Assembly: GCA_944332815.1 (NCBI GenBank)
Contig: CALVKQ010000001.1
Span: forward strand, 242,579-306,578
Source: an uncultured Clostridia bacterium
GTDB taxonomy: Bacteria > Bacillota > Clostridia > Christensenellales > CAG-917
Direction of reading: 5' to 3'
Length of the DNA stretch: 64,000 nt
Shown here: positions 7,599 to 17,196 of the stretch, in pieces
Layout of the letters: every line of letters starts with the position of its first letter
Numbering within the stretch: the stretch's first letter is position 1
Position numbers and translations under genes: made by a program
The notes under the pieces: model-generated
The model's database searches: none
What the model saw: only the letters and a program-made list of their open reading frames with translations
Told to the model about the DNA's origin: nothing

Positions 7599-10028
7599 TC
7601 ATTTTATCCTTTGGACGCCCCATATCCTGTCCGCGTACTCTTTCACCGACCTGTCGGCGGCGAAGAACCCGGCTTTCGCGATGTTTATGAGGGACATCCT
7701 GTTCCAGCGTTCGGCATCGCGGTAGACCTCGTCCACCTTCTTCTGGACGTCGCAGTAAGAGGCGAAATCCGCAAGTACCATATACGGATCGGGGGTGCCT
7801 CCCCTGCCTATCGTCAGGCTGTCCGCGATCTCCGAAAAACTCACGCCGCCTATGCCGTGGCGCAGCGCGTCGATGACGCGTTTGACGCGCCCGTCCGTCT
7901 GATAATAGTGCGTGGGATTGTAGCCCCTCCTCCAAAGTTCCTGCACCTCGTCGGCGAGCAACCCGAAGAGGAAGATGTTCTCGTCGCCCACCTCCTCGTG
8001 TATCTCCACGTTGGCGCCGTCCATAGTCCCCACCGTGAGAGCGCCGTTTATCATGAACTTCATGTTGCCGGTGCCGCTTGCCTCTTTGCCCGCGATGGAT
8101 ATCTGTTCGCTGACCTCCGCCGCCGGCATGATGAGCTCCGCGAGAGTGACGCGGTAGTTTTCAAGGAATACGACTTTGAGTTTCCCGTTCACGTCGGGGT
8201 CGTTGTTGATGACCTTGCCCAGCGTGCAGATGAAGCGGATTATCTGCTTCGCCATATAGTAGGCGGACGCCGCTTTCGCGCCGAAGATGAAAGTGCGCGG
8301 TTTGATGTCCAGCCCCGGGTTTTCTTTCAGACGGAAGTAGAGGTCGAGGATGTGCAACGCGTTGAGCAGCTGCCTCTTGTATTCGTGCAATCTCTTGACC
8401 TGCACGTCGAAGACGGAATCGGGATCCACATCCACGCCGTTCGCCTCCTTGATGTACGCCGCGAGCCGCACTTTGTTGTCCCTCTTTATCTGCGCGAGCC
8501 TGCCAAGCACGGAGGAGTCCCCCATATAGCGCATGAGGTCTTTGAGCTTGTCGGCGTCCGTGAGCCAGCCCTCCCCTATGAGTTCGGTGATGAGGGAAGC
8601 GAGTTCCGGGTTCGCCTCCGCCACCCAGCGGCGGTGAGTGATGCCGTTGGTCACGTTGGTGAACTTCTCGGGGTGCATGGCGTAGTAATCGCGGAAGACG
8701 TCGTGTTTGAGGATGTCGGAGTGCAAGGCGCTGACGCCGTTTATTGTGTGCGAGGTGACCAGGCACAGATTAGCCATCTTTATCTGCCCGTCCGCGAGTA
8801 TGGCGTTGCGCGTCACGGCGTCCCAATTGGAGGGATAGAACTGCCAAAGTTCGCCCACGAAACGCTGGTTTATCTCGTGCACTATCTGATAAATGCGCGG
8901 CAGCAGGGTCTGGAAGAGGTCCTGCGGCCACTTTTCCAGGGCTTCCGCCATGACCGTATGGTTGGTGTAGGAAATGCAGCCCGTGGTGATCTCCCACGCC
9001 TTTTCCCAGCTCATGCCGTACTCATCCAGCAATATGCGCATGAGTTCGGGGATGCAAAGGGTGGGATGGGTGTCGTTGATGTGGATGGCAACGCAGTCCG
9101 CGAGGTTGTCCAGCGACGGATTGGTCTGCAAATGCCTCTTGATGATGCTCTGTATGGACGCAGACACGAAGAAGTACTGCTGTTTGAGCCTGAGGGATTT
9201 GCCCTCTATGTGATCGTCCGCAGGATAAAGCACCTTGGAGATGGACTCCGCCATCGCCTTTGCGGACATCGCCTTGACGTATTCGCCGCGCGAGAACATG
9301 GACATATCGAAGTCCACCGGCGCCTTTGAAGACCACAGCCTGATGCGGTTGACGGTGGAGGTGTGATAGCCGGAGATGTTCATGTCGTAAGGCACCGCGA
9401 GCACGGTGGTGTAATCGCGCTGACGGACGGTGAGTTTGCCGTTTTCCCAATTCTCGTCCACGACGCCGCCGAACTTGACCTCATAGGTTTCCTCGGCGCG
9501 CGGAGAGAGCCAGACGCTGCCCATTTTGAGCCATTCGTCGGGCTGTTCCAGCTGCCACCCGTCCACGATGACCTGCTTGAAGATGCCGTAATCGTACATT
9601 ATTGAGAAGCCGCTTGCGGCATAGCCCTCGGACGTGAGCGCGTCCATATACGCCGCGGCGAGCCTCCCGAGTCCGCCGTTCCCGAGCCCTGCGTCCGGTT
9701 CGAAGGAATACAGCTCCTCGAGGTCCGCGCCCAGGCTCTTGACCGCTTCCGCGACCTGATCGGTTATGCCCATGTTGAAAAGATGGTTTTTGAGGGATCT
9801 GCCCAGCAAAAACTCCATGGACATATAGTAGACCTGTTTCGCGTTCTGTTCGCGCACCCTCTTTTTGAAGTTGACGCGCGTCTGGGTGAGCAGGTCGCGC
9901 ACGCAAATGCAAGTGGCTTGATACAGCTGCGTCTTGCTTGCCTCTTCGGGCTTGACACCGAAAAATCTCGCGAGCAGGGAAACGACCTGACTTCTGAATT
10001 CTTTTGCCGTGATGTTGAATGCTGCCAT
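7599..10028 (-). CDS. glgP: Glycogen/maltodextrin phosphorylase
   Basis: Releases glucose 1-phosphate from the non-reducing ends of alpha-1,4-glucans using inorganic phosphate and PLP. It has 809 residues, the normal length for GT35. The PLP-lysine region EASGTGNMKFMINGAL (Lys near residue 656) and the YYMSMEFLLGRSL and GNGGLGRLAACY-like (here GNGGLGRLAAAY) signatures are all present. The start ATG at 10028 has AGAAGGT 5 nt upstream. It is the last gene of the glgB-C-D-A-P operon and is followed by a terminator. Together with the downstream GH13 enzyme it provides the degradative arm of glycogen turnover. Confidence 0.97.
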   Translation of the reverse strand: MAAFNITAKEFRSQVVSLLARFFGVKPEEASKTQLYQATCICVRDLLTQTRVNFKKRVREQNAKQVYYMSMEFLLGRSLKNHLFNMGITDQVAEAVKSLGADLEELYSFEPDAGLGNGGLGRLAAAYMDALTSEGYAASGFSIMYDYGIFKQVIVDGWQLEQPDEWLKMGSVWLSPRAEETYEVKFGGVVDENWENGKLTVRQRDYTTVLAVPYDMNISGYHTSTVNRIRLWSSKAPVDFDMSMFSRGEYVKAMSAKAMAESISKVLYPADDHIEGKSLRLKQQYFFVSASIQSIIKRHLQTNPSLDNLADCVAIHINDTHPTLCIPELMRILLDEYGMSWEKAWEITTGCISYTNHTVMAEALEKWPQDLFQTLLPRIYQIVHEINQRFVGELWQFYPSNWDAVTRNAILADGQIKMANLCLVTSHTINGVSALHSDILKHDVFRDYYAMHPEKFTNVTNGITHRRWVAEANPELASLITELIGEGWLTDADKLKDLMRYMGDSSVLGRLAQIKRDNKVRLAAYIKEANGVDVDPDSVFDVQVKRLHEYKRQLLNALHILDLYFRLKENPGLDIKPRTFIFGAKAASAYYMAKQIIRFICTLGKVINNDPDVNGKLKVVFLENYRVTLAELIMPAAEVSEQISIAGKEASGTGNMKFMINGALTVGTMDGANVEIHEEVGDENIFLFGLLADEVQELWRRGYNPTHYYQTDGRVKRVIDALRHGIGGVSFSEIADSLTIGRGGTPDPYMVLADFASYCDVQKKVDEVYRDAERWNRMSLINIAKAGFFAADRSVKEYADRIWGVQRIK

Positions 10029-10132
10029 AATACCTTCTTTTCCCTCGTTTCCCCCACCGAGAGATGTTTATTTTTTGCCGCAGGGCGGCATACGCCGCCC
10101 CGTTAGGAGCGGCGGATATGTCTTATCCGGCG

Positions 10133-11554
10133 TCAGATGCCGTTGTAGATGTCGATATACTTCTTTGCGGAAACCTCCCAACCGAAGTCCGCTTTCATGC
10201 CGTTGGAAACCACCGCCTTCCAGTTGTCCTTGTCAAAGAAGGTGCCGTACGCTCTCCACACCGCATCCAGCATATCGTACGCGTTGTACGTCTTGAAGGT
10301 GAACCCCACGCCCGTCTTTTCCACGGGATTGTAAGGCTCCACCGTGTCTTTGAGTCCGCCCGTTTCACGCACGACGGGGACGGAACCGTAACGCATGGCT
10401 ATCATCTGGCTGAGTCCGCAGGGTTCGAACTTGGAGGGCATCAGGAAGATGTCGCTCGCCGCATAGAGCTTGCTCGCCAGATCGCTGGAAAATTGGAGTA
10501 TCGCGCGGAACTTGGTGGGATACTGCTCTTCCACGCGCTTGATCATGTTCTCGTACTTCCAGTCGCCCGTGCCAAGCACCACCATCTGCACGTCCGCGCG
10601 CATTATCTCGTCCACGACCGCCGCCACGAGGTCCATGCCCTTCTGCTCGGTGAGCCTGGTCACCATGGCTATCATGGGACGGTTCTCGTCGTAGCCGAGG
10701 TCTATCATCTCGCACAGCGCCTTTTTGTTGAGCTTCTTCTTGGAGTAAGAGCGCAGGTTGTAGTTCTCGAACAGCGCCGCGTCCGTCTTGGGGTCGTACT
10801 GCACGGTGTCTATGCCGTTGATAACGCCGTGCAGTTTGTACCTGCGCGCGGAGAGTATGCCCTCCAACCCGTAAGAATAGAAGGGGTCGAGGATCTCCGT
10901 CGCGTAAGTTTCGCTCACCGTCGTCACCGCAGAGGACGCCTCGATGCCGCCCTTCATGTAGTTGACGCAGCCGTCGTTCATGACCAGCTGATGCGCCCAC
11001 TCGGGCAGCCCCATGACGTCGGAGAGCAGCTCGGTGCCGTACTTGCCCTGGAACTCTATGTTGTGGATGGTGAACACCGATTTGATGTTCCAGTACTCCT
11101 CCGAGAAGCGGTAATACACGTCCAGATACACGGGCGTGAGCGCCGTGTGCCAGTCGTTGCAGTGCAGCACGTCCGGGAAAAAGTTGATGAGAGGGAGCAC
11201 CTCGGGCACCGCCTTCGAGAAGTAAGCGAACCTCTCGCCGTCGTCGAAGTGCCCGTACAGCCCTCTGCGCTTGAAGTAGAATTCGTTGTCGATGAAATAG
11301 TAGGTCACGCCGTCGTAGACCGCCTCATAGACGCCTGCGTACTGCCTGCGCCAGCTGAGGTCCACATAGGTGGAGCCGATGAAACGCATCCCGCTCTTGA
11401 AGGAATCCTTGATCTCTTCCTTGTAATACGGAATTATGACGCGCGCGTCATGCCCCAGCTTATTGAACGCCTTGGGCAGCGCGCCGGCGACATCGCCCAG
11501 CCCTCCCGTCCTGACGAACGGCGCCGCTTCCGATGCTACGAATAAGATTTTCAT
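10133..11554 (-). CDS. glgA: Glycogen synthase (ADP-glucose type)
   Basis: Transfers glucose from ADP-glucose to the growing alpha-1,4-glucan; GT5 fold, 473 residues, typical length. The N-terminal nucleotide-binding motif reads FVRTGGLGDVAG. Residue 15 is Arg where the E. coli enzyme has the ADP-glucose-contacting Lys15; it is a conservative change and the rest of the motif is intact. The C-terminal donor-site motif SKFEPCGLSQMIAMRYG is intact. An AAGGAGG precedes the ATG. The 104-nt gap to glgP (10029-10132) holds a GC-rich palindrome (GGGCGGC...GCCGCCC, about 10083-10100) without a T run; I assign it no function. Confidence 0.97.
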   Translation of the reverse strand: MKILFVASEAAPFVRTGGLGDVAGALPKAFNKLGHDARVIIPYYKEEIKDSFKSGMRFIGSTYVDLSWRRQYAGVYEAVYDGVTYYFIDNEFYFKRRGLYGHFDDGERFAYFSKAVPEVLPLINFFPDVLHCNDWHTALTPVYLDVYYRFSEEYWNIKSVFTIHNIEFQGKYGTELLSDVMGLPEWAHQLVMNDGCVNYMKGGIEASSAVTTVSETYATEILDPFYSYGLEGILSARRYKLHGVINGIDTVQYDPKTDAALFENYNLRSYSKKKLNKKALCEMIDLGYDENRPMIAMVTRLTEQKGMDLVAAVVDEIMRADVQMVVLGTGDWKYENMIKRVEEQYPTKFRAILQFSSDLASKLYAASDIFLMPSKFEPCGLSQMIAMRYGSVPVVRETGGLKDTVEPYNPVEKTGVGFTFKTYNAYDMLDAVWRAYGTFFDKDNWKAVVSNGMKADFGWEVSAKKYIDIYNGI

Positions 11555-11584
11555 GCTGTTTTCCTCCTTGTGTCAGGGATGTCG

Positions 11585-12700
11585 TCAGATGATCTTGTTC
11601 TTGACCACGACCATGGGGTAACTCTCGTATCCGGCGAGCCTCCTGCCCGACTGGATGATGCAGGACTTGTCCGTGATGACATAGTCCAGCTGCGCGTTTT
11701 CCATAATGATGCCGTTCTCCATGACGATGGAGTTGCGTATGACCGCGCCCTTCCCCACTTTGACGCTTCGGAAGAGGATGCTGTTTTCCACCGTGCCGCC
11801 CACTTCGCAGCCGTCCGCGATAATGGAATTGTGCACGTTCGCTCCCTCTTTATACTTGGTGGGCACGCTGTCCTTGACCTTGGTGAGGATGGTGGAATGT
11901 CCGTAGAACAGATCCTCCCTCACTTCGGGGTCCAGAAGGTCCATGCTGCGCTTGAAGTAGGTGGGGATGCGGTCGATGACCGCGACGTAATTGTCCACCT
12001 CGTAGCTCATGACGTAAAGGTCTTCGAGCCCGGCGCGCACTATGTCCTTTTCAAAGTCGTAAGCGCCGTGAGCGTAAGCGTTGTCGATGAGGGAGATGAG
12101 CAGGTCCTTCTTGATGTAGTAGATGTTGAGGTTGCAAAGCTGCTTGCCCGTGTCCGTGGAAACGGGGAAACGCAGGTCCTTTATCCTCTTATTCTTGTCC
12201 GCGGTGACCACGAGCTTTCTGGGCGTGACATCCTCCGTGCTGTAAGTGAGCATGGTGATGTCCGCGCCGCGCTCGACATGGAACTTCGCCACCTCGTCGA
12301 AGTCGATGTTGAAAGCGATGTTGGTGTTGCTGACCACCACATAGTCCTCGGAGGATTTGAGCATGAAGCCGCGCAGCATATAAAGCGCTTCTATCTTGCC
12401 CTTATACACCTCGTGCGCCGCGTTGAACACGAAGGGCGGATAGACGGAAATGCCGCTGTTCTTGCGGTTGAGGTCCCAGTCGCGCCCTTGACGGATGTGG
12501 TCCATCAGGCTGTTGTAGTTGTTCCTGGTGATGATGCCTATCTTTGTGATGTTGGCGTGGACGAGGTTGGAGAGCACGAAGTCGATGAGGCGATACCTGC
12601 CGGCATAAGGCAAACTTGCCGTGGTGCGGTGTATCGTCAGGTCGTTCAGATGGCTGTCCTCGTCGGACGCGAACAAAACGGCGAGTGCGTTGTTTTTCAT
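11585..12700 (-). CDS. glgD: GlgD-type ADP-glucose pyrophosphorylase subunit
   Basis: A homologue of GlgC (371 residues against 401 for the neighbour) with nucleotidyltransferase and left-handed beta-helix domains. The nucleotide-binding signature is degenerate: LAVLFASDEDSHLNDLT replaces the [10 protein letters not shown] type seen in glgC. In Firmicutes that carry both, GlgD is the largely non-catalytic partner that modulates the GlgC/GlgD heterotetramer. The gene lies 10 nt downstream of glgC and starts after AAGGAGGAG. Confidence 0.93.
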   Translation of the reverse strand: MKNNALAVLFASDEDSHLNDLTIHRTTASLPYAGRYRLIDFVLSNLVHANITKIGIITRNNYNSLMDHIRQGRDWDLNRKNSGISVYPPFVFNAAHEVYKGKIEALYMLRGFMLKSSEDYVVVSNTNIAFNIDFDEVAKFHVERGADITMLTYSTEDVTPRKLVVTADKNKRIKDLRFPVSTDTGKQLCNLNIYYIKKDLLISLIDNAYAHGAYDFEKDIVRAGLEDLYVMSYEVDNYVAVIDRIPTYFKRSMDLLDPEVREDLFYGHSTILTKVKDSVPTKYKEGANVHNSIIADGCEVGGTVENSILFRSVKVGKGAVIRNSIVMENGIIMENAQLDYVITDKSCIIQSGRRLAGYESYPMVVVKNKII

Positions 12701-12710
12701 GTTCTCCTCC

Positions 12711-13916
12711 TTATCCTATCATTTCGTTTGCGCCGACCACGCTGTTTTCGGGCAGTTCGTAGCCGGGTGCGATGACGCTGATCTTCCATTCGCCGGGCTT
12801 GCAGTCGGAGAGCGTTTCGCCCACCATGCAGCCCTTGCCGACAATGGCGTCCCATCCGACGATGGAATAGCGCACGTCCGCGTTTTCCTCCACCACGGCG
12901 CCGGGCATGATTATGGACCCCTCAACGTAGGCGTTCTTGCCTATCGTCGCGGAGTGGGAAACTATGCTGTCCTTGACCGTGCCGTGCACGACGGTGCCTT
13001 CCGAGATGAGGCAGTTTTGCACCCTGCCCGTGGGAGAGATGAACTGAGGGGGTTCCGCGATGTTCCTCGCGTATATCTTCCAGCTCTCGTCGTCGAGGTC
13101 GAGGTCCTCCGCGGAGGAGCCGCCCTTCAGGACGTCCATGTTCGCCTCCCACAGGGAAGAGATGGTGCCGACGTCCTTCCAGTAGCCGTTGAACTGATAG
13201 GCGAACATCCTCTGCCCGTCCGCTATCATCTTGGGGATTATGTTCTTGCCGAAGTCGTTGTCCGACTCCTTGTTCTCCTCGTCCTCGACCAGGTAACGGC
13301 GCAGCACGCTCCACGTAAAGACGTAGATGCCCATGGAGGCTTTATTGCTCTTGGGCTGCGCCGGTTTCTCCTCGAACTCGTATATCTCCCCGTTCTTTTT
13401 CAGGTTCATGATGCCGAAGCGGCTCGCCTCCTCGATGGGGACGTCGCGCACGGCGATGGTGCAGTCCGCCTTATTCTTTTTATGCGCGGCGAGCATCTCG
13501 GCATAATCCATCTTGTAGATGTGGTCACCCGACAAAATAAGCACATAATCGGGGTTATAGTCATCGATAAACTCGATGTTCTGATAAATGGCGTTCGCCG
13601 TGCCCTTATACCACTCACCCGATTTCGCGCGCATGAACGGGGGCAGGACGAAGATGCCGCCCGAGAGCCTGTCCAGGTCCCAGGGCTGCCCGTTGCCTAT
13701 GTACTGGTTGAGTTCGAAGGGCTGATACTGCGTGAGCACGCCCACGGTGTCTATGCCGCTGTTGATGCAGTTTGACAGAGGGAAGTCGATGATGCGGTAC
13801 TTCGCCGCAAACGGCACCGCAGGCTTTGCGACATCCTTTGTCAGAACGCCGAGCCTGGTCCCCTGTCCCCCGGCAAGCAGCATGGCGATACATTCCTTCT
13901 TGACCGATTTTTTCAT
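12711..13916 (-). CDS. glgC: Glucose-1-phosphate adenylyltransferase, catalytic subunit
   Basis: Makes ADP-glucose from ATP and glucose 1-phosphate, the committed step of glycogen synthesis. It has 401 residues with intact [20 protein letters not shown] and KPAVPF motifs and the C-terminal beta-helix. Its ATG overlaps the glgB stop by four bases (ATGA), with AAGGAGG inside glgB, so translation is probably coupled. It pairs with the adjacent GlgD. Confidence 0.97.
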   Translation of the reverse strand: MKKSVKKECIAMLLAGGQGTRLGVLTKDVAKPAVPFAAKYRIIDFPLSNCINSGIDTVGVLTQYQPFELNQYIGNGQPWDLDRLSGGIFVLPPFMRAKSGEWYKGTANAIYQNIEFIDDYNPDYVLILSGDHIYKMDYAEMLAAHKKNKADCTIAVRDVPIEEASRFGIMNLKKNGEIYEFEEKPAQPKSNKASMGIYVFTWSVLRRYLVEDEENKESDNDFGKNIIPKMIADGQRMFAYQFNGYWKDVGTISSLWEANMDVLKGGSSAEDLDLDDESWKIYARNIAEPPQFISPTGRVQNCLISEGTVVHGTVKDSIVSHSATIGKNAYVEGSIIMPGAVVEENADVRYSIVGWDAIVGKGCMVGETLSDCKPGEWKISVIAPGYELPENSVVGANEMIG

Positions 13917-15805
13917 TTCTTTTCCTCCTTATTTACTGCTCTCAGGAACATGACCGAATTGGGCGGTATGTTCAGTTTGACGGAATAGGGATAGCCGTGC
14001 GACGGCTTCCCCACGGCGCGGAAAGACGGACGCCTCTCCTCCGCCCCGCCGTACTTTTTAAGTGCGGAAGTCAGTTCCGCCTTGTATATCTTGTTCTCGG
14101 GCACGCCCATGACGTACTTGCGCCTCTCCACGGGCGAGAAGTTGACCACGCACACCACATACTCCCCGTCCGCCGCCTTGCGGATGAAGGACACTATGTT
14201 CTGTTTGTTGTCGTCCACCACTATCCACTTGAAGCCGTCAAAGCTGCAATCCAGCTGCCAAAGGGCTTTGTGTTCGAGATAATACGCGTTGAGGTCCCGG
14301 ATGAACTTGCGGAAAGTGCGGTGACGGGGATAGTCCAGAAGGAACCAGTCCAGCTCCTGCGCATAGTTCCACTCTATGAACTGCGCGAACTCGTTGCCCA
14401 TGAAATTGAGCTTCTTGCCGGGATGCCCCATCATGAAACCGTAAAAGGCTTTCAGGCCCTCGAACTTCTGGTCGTAGTCGCCGGGGACTTTGTTTATCAT
14501 GCTCGCCTTGCCGTGCACCACCTCGTCGTGAGAGATGGGGAGGATATAATTCTCCGAATACGCATACGTGATGGCGAACGTGAGGTCGTTGTGATTGTCC
14601 TTCCTGAAAAAGGGATCGAGGGCGAGATAATGCAGACAGTCGTTCATCCAGCCCATGTTCCACTTGAAGTTGAAGCCCAGTCCGCCCTGATACGCAGGCA
14701 GAGTGACCATCGGGAACGCCGTGGACTCCTCCGCTATGGTGATGGCTCCGTGATGTTTTGTCAGGATGGCGGTGTTCATCTTCTGCAAAAATTCCTTGGC
14801 TTCCAGGTTATAGTTGCCGCCGTAGACGTTGGGGGTCCACTCCCCGTCCTTCCTGCCGTAATCGAGATAGAGCATGCTCGCCACCGCGTCGCAGCGGATG
14901 CCGTCGATGTGATACTCGTCGAACCAGAACATCGCCGCCGAGATGAGGAAGCTCTTGACCTCGTTCTTGCCGAAATCGTAGACCTTGGTCCCCCACTCCT
15001 TATGCTCCCCTTTCCTGGGGTCGGCGTACTCGTAAAGCGGAGTGCCGTCGAACATCGCCAGCCCGTGCTCGTCGCGCGGAAAATGCGCCAGCACCCAGTC
15101 CAGTATCACGCCTATGCCCGAACGGTGGCAGCGGTCCACGAACTCCATGAAATCGTGCGGAGTGCCGTAGCGCGAGGTGGGGGCGAACATCCCCGTCACC
15201 TGATAGCCCCAGCTGCCGTCGAAAGGATACTCCGTCACGGGCATGAGCTCCACGTGCGTGTACCCCATCTTTTTGAGGTAGGGGATGAGCTGGTCGGCAA
15301 GCGCGGTGTAACTTAAACAGTTGCCGTCCGAATACCTGCGCCAGCTGCCGGCGTGGATCTCGTAAATGTTCATGGGAGAGCCGTAAGGGTTATAATCCTT
15401 GCGCTCCGTCATCCATTTGCGGTCCTTCCAGTGATAGCCCGTGATGTCGTAAAGTTTGGAAGCGTTCGCGGGCGCGGTTTCGAAATGCAGCCCGTAGGGG
15501 TCGCATTTGAACACCGTCTTGCCGCGCTTGTCCGTGACCGCGTACTTATAAGCGTCGTACTGTTTCAGCCCCGGGATGAACAACGACCATATCCCCTCCT
15601 CCTCTCGCATGGGGGAGGCGTCCTTGTCCCATCCGTTGAACTCGCCGACGACGGAAACCGCCGCCGCATTGGGCGCCCACACGACAAACCTCCATCCCTC
15701 GACTCCGTTTTCCGTCGTCGGGACGGGCGAAAACATCTTGTGCGCCTGATAATTGGTGCCTTCGTGAAAAAGATAAGTTGCGTAGCTGTCCGGCGTTGAG
15801 GACAT
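13913..15805 (-). CDS. glgB: 1,4-alpha-glucan branching enzyme
   Basis: Introduces alpha-1,6 branches in glycogen. It has 630 residues: an N-terminal CBM48 (about 30-130) and a GH13_9 barrel. The catalytic regions are [14 protein letters not shown] (I), [17 protein letters not shown] with the nucleophile Asp near 302 (II), IAEESTAFP with the acid Glu near 357 (III) and [10 protein letters not shown] near 426 (IV). Region I has Leu where DWVPAHFP is usual. First gene of the glycogen operon, with a good promoter 42 nt upstream. The ATG at 15805 has only a distant GGAGAG. Confidence 0.96.
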   Translation of the reverse strand: MSSTPDSYATYLFHEGTNYQAHKMFSPVPTTENGVEGWRFVVWAPNAAAVSVVGEFNGWDKDASPMREEEGIWSLFIPGLKQYDAYKYAVTDKRGKTVFKCDPYGLHFETAPANASKLYDITGYHWKDRKWMTERKDYNPYGSPMNIYEIHAGSWRRYSDGNCLSYTALADQLIPYLKKMGYTHVELMPVTEYPFDGSWGYQVTGMFAPTSRYGTPHDFMEFVDRCHRSGIGVILDWVLAHFPRDEHGLAMFDGTPLYEYADPRKGEHKEWGTKVYDFGKNEVKSFLISAAMFWFDEYHIDGIRCDAVASMLYLDYGRKDGEWTPNVYGGNYNLEAKEFLQKMNTAILTKHHGAITIAEESTAFPMVTLPAYQGGLGFNFKWNMGWMNDCLHYLALDPFFRKDNHNDLTFAITYAYSENYILPISHDEVVHGKASMINKVPGDYDQKFEGLKAFYGFMMGHPGKKLNFMGNEFAQFIEWNYAQELDWFLLDYPRHRTFRKFIRDLNAYYLEHKALWQLDCSFDGFKWIVVDDNKQNIVSFIRKAADGEYVVCVVNFSPVERRKYVMGVPENKIYKAELTSALKKYGGAEERRPSFRAVGKPSHGYPYSVKLNIPPNSVMFLRAVNKEEKK

Positions 15806-15846
15806 TAATCCGACTCTCCGAAAAGTATTTGCACTTCTGCCGTATT

Positions 15847-15875
15847 ATTATAACAAAATATATGCGCGCACACAA
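15847..15875 (-). promoter_or_regulatory. Promoter of the glycogen operon
   Basis: On the minus strand TTGTGT (15870-15875) and TATAAT (15847-15852) are 17 bp apart, which predicts transcription from about 15840 and a leader of about 35 nt before glgB. No operator-like palindrome is evident. Confidence 0.75.
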
Positions 15876-15985
15876 GAGGGAATGTAAAAAATCGTCAAAT
15901 CCGCGTTTTCTTTTGCTTTCCTTTCGCGCTAATTGTAGCTTTTTCGGGCGATTTTCCCCAATTCCGCAAAACTACGCCGCGCCGC

Positions 15986-16771
15986 TTACGGCAAGGTGTC
16001 CAGCAACAAACAGCCGAATTTCCCCTTAACTCGCTCCGCCGCGCGCGCCGCGCTCTCCGCTTCCGCAAAAAACGCGCACACCGCACTTCCGCTCCCCGTC
16101 ATCACGACGCCCTCCGCGCCGCAGCCCGAAAGCGCTTCCGCCGCCCTGCCCACTTCGGGGCACAGTCTGACGGCAGGGGCGAACAGGTCGTTGAAAAACT
16201 CTCCCTTCCTCCCCCGGAGTTCCCCCCTCGCTTCCATTTCGTCATACAACGCATACGCCGCAGCGGTGTCCACCCTCCCCCGAGGCAGGACGATCAACAC
16301 TTTGCGTGGGATATGAGGCAGTTTTTCCACGCATTCTCCCGTCCCCGTGACCCGTGCGTCGCCGCCCGTGTACATATACGGCACATCCGACCCGAGGGTG
16401 AGGAGGAAGCGTGCGTCCGGCGTTTCGCCGCGCGCCGCCGCGAACAGTCTTGCCATGCCGGCAGCCGCTGCGGAGGAACCGCCCAACCCGGCGCCCGACG
16501 GGATGCCCTTTTGGATGAGAAAACGGAAGTCGCCTCCGAAACGCGCGCGCAGTTTTTCGTACACTTCGTTCAGATGAGGCAAAAACCTCTCCCTTTCAAA
16601 GCCCTCCGGGACGGCGCCGAACACGAATCTGTCCCCCTCTCCCGTCAGCACGCTCACTTTGTCGTAAAGGGACACCGAACACACGCGCATATCCAGCGTG
16701 TGCATCCCCTCCCGTCTGCCCGTGACGGCGAGCGAGCGATTGACTTTTGCCCCGATGAGTACTTGCTCCAT
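15986..16771 (-). CDS. ispE: 4-diphosphocytidyl-2-C-methyl-D-erythritol kinase
   Basis: GHMP kinase of the non-mevalonate isoprenoid pathway; it phosphorylates the 2-hydroxyl of CDP-methylerythritol. At 261 residues it is slightly short for the family. The ATP-binding motif PSGAGLGGSSAAAAG (near residue 94) and the N-terminal AKVN motif are present, as is a C-terminal TGSGSAVCAFF motif. There is no Shine-Dalgarno sequence. Instead a consensus promoter places the -10 box 6 nt before the ATG, so a leaderless message is predicted. No other isoprenoid gene is in the window. Confidence 0.9.
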   Translation of the reverse strand: MEQVLIGAKVNRSLAVTGRREGMHTLDMRVCSVSLYDKVSVLTGEGDRFVFGAVPEGFERERFLPHLNEVYEKLRARFGGDFRFLIQKGIPSGAGLGGSSAAAAGMARLFAAARGETPDARFLLTLGSDVPYMYTGGDARVTGTGECVEKLPHIPRKVLIVLPRGRVDTAAAYALYDEMEARGELRGRKGEFFNDLFAPAVRLCPEVGRAAEALSGCGAEGVVMTGSGSAVCAFFAEAESAARAAERVKGKFGCLLLDTLP

Positions 16772-16777
16772 GAATTT

Positions 16778-16806
16778 ATTTTACCACTTTTTCCGCGCTC
16801 TTTCAA
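16778..16806 (-). promoter_or_regulatory. Leaderless-type promoter of ispE
   Basis: TTGAAA (16801-16806), a 17-bp spacer and TAAAAT (16778-16783) end 6 nt before the ATG at 16771, so the predicted first transcribed base is the A of the start codon. Confidence 0.75.
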
Positions 16807-16933
16807 GCGCAACGGGACGGCACGGGAAAAGGCGCAGGGAGCCGGGACGCGCCGCCTGCACGGACAATGAGTTCAAACGCGCCCGTCCGCGTTCCGCATC
16901 ACCCGGTAACGCCGCATCGGCGTTAAACTTAAT

Positions 16934-17108
16934 CCCCAGCCGAAAATCAGAGATTTTCACCCGGGGACCCCGAAATTAACCCCAGCCGAAAATCAAAGAT
17001 TTTCGCCCGGGGACCCCGACTAAACCCCATCCCGAAATCAAAGATTTCGCGACGGGGACCCCAGATTTAGCCCCAGCCGAAAATCAAAAATTTTCGCCCG
17101 GGGACCCC
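16934..17108. repeat. Array of four 38-bp palindromic REP-like units
   Basis: Four units start at 16934, 16980, 17025 and 17071, separated by 7-8 bp. Each has an inner palindrome of the type GAAAATCaaAGATTTTC set inside CCCC...GGGG and ends GGGGACCCC. Unit 3 is a variant (CCATCCCGAAATC). A fifth copy lies at 46479-46515. They fill the 425-bp gap between ispE and the SGNH lipoprotein gene; that gap also has a small hairpin at 16908-16926 and no ORF. Confidence 0.9.
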
Positions 17109-17111
17109 AAT

Positions 17112-17148
17112 AAAAATGCACAGCGCCGCAAGGGCGCCGTACATTTTT
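17112..17148. terminator. Bidirectional-looking terminator after the SGNH lipoprotein gene
   Basis: AAAAATG and CATTTTT flank a GC-rich imperfect hairpin (GCGCCGC/GGGCGCC region). It lies 48 nt past the minus-strand stop at 17197 and has T runs on both strands. Confidence 0.7.
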
Positions 17149-17196
17149 CCGCGTCCCGTGTCGGGAGCGGTCACGTCTTTTGATGAGAGGGCTGCA

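Noticed and set aside
10029-10132. Terminator or riboswitch between glgA and glgP
   Set aside because: The palindrome lacks a T run on the coding strand and no riboswitch core is recognisable.
16934-17108. CRISPR array
   Set aside because: Spacers are only 7-8 bp and similar in composition, repeats are full hairpins, and no cas genes are present.
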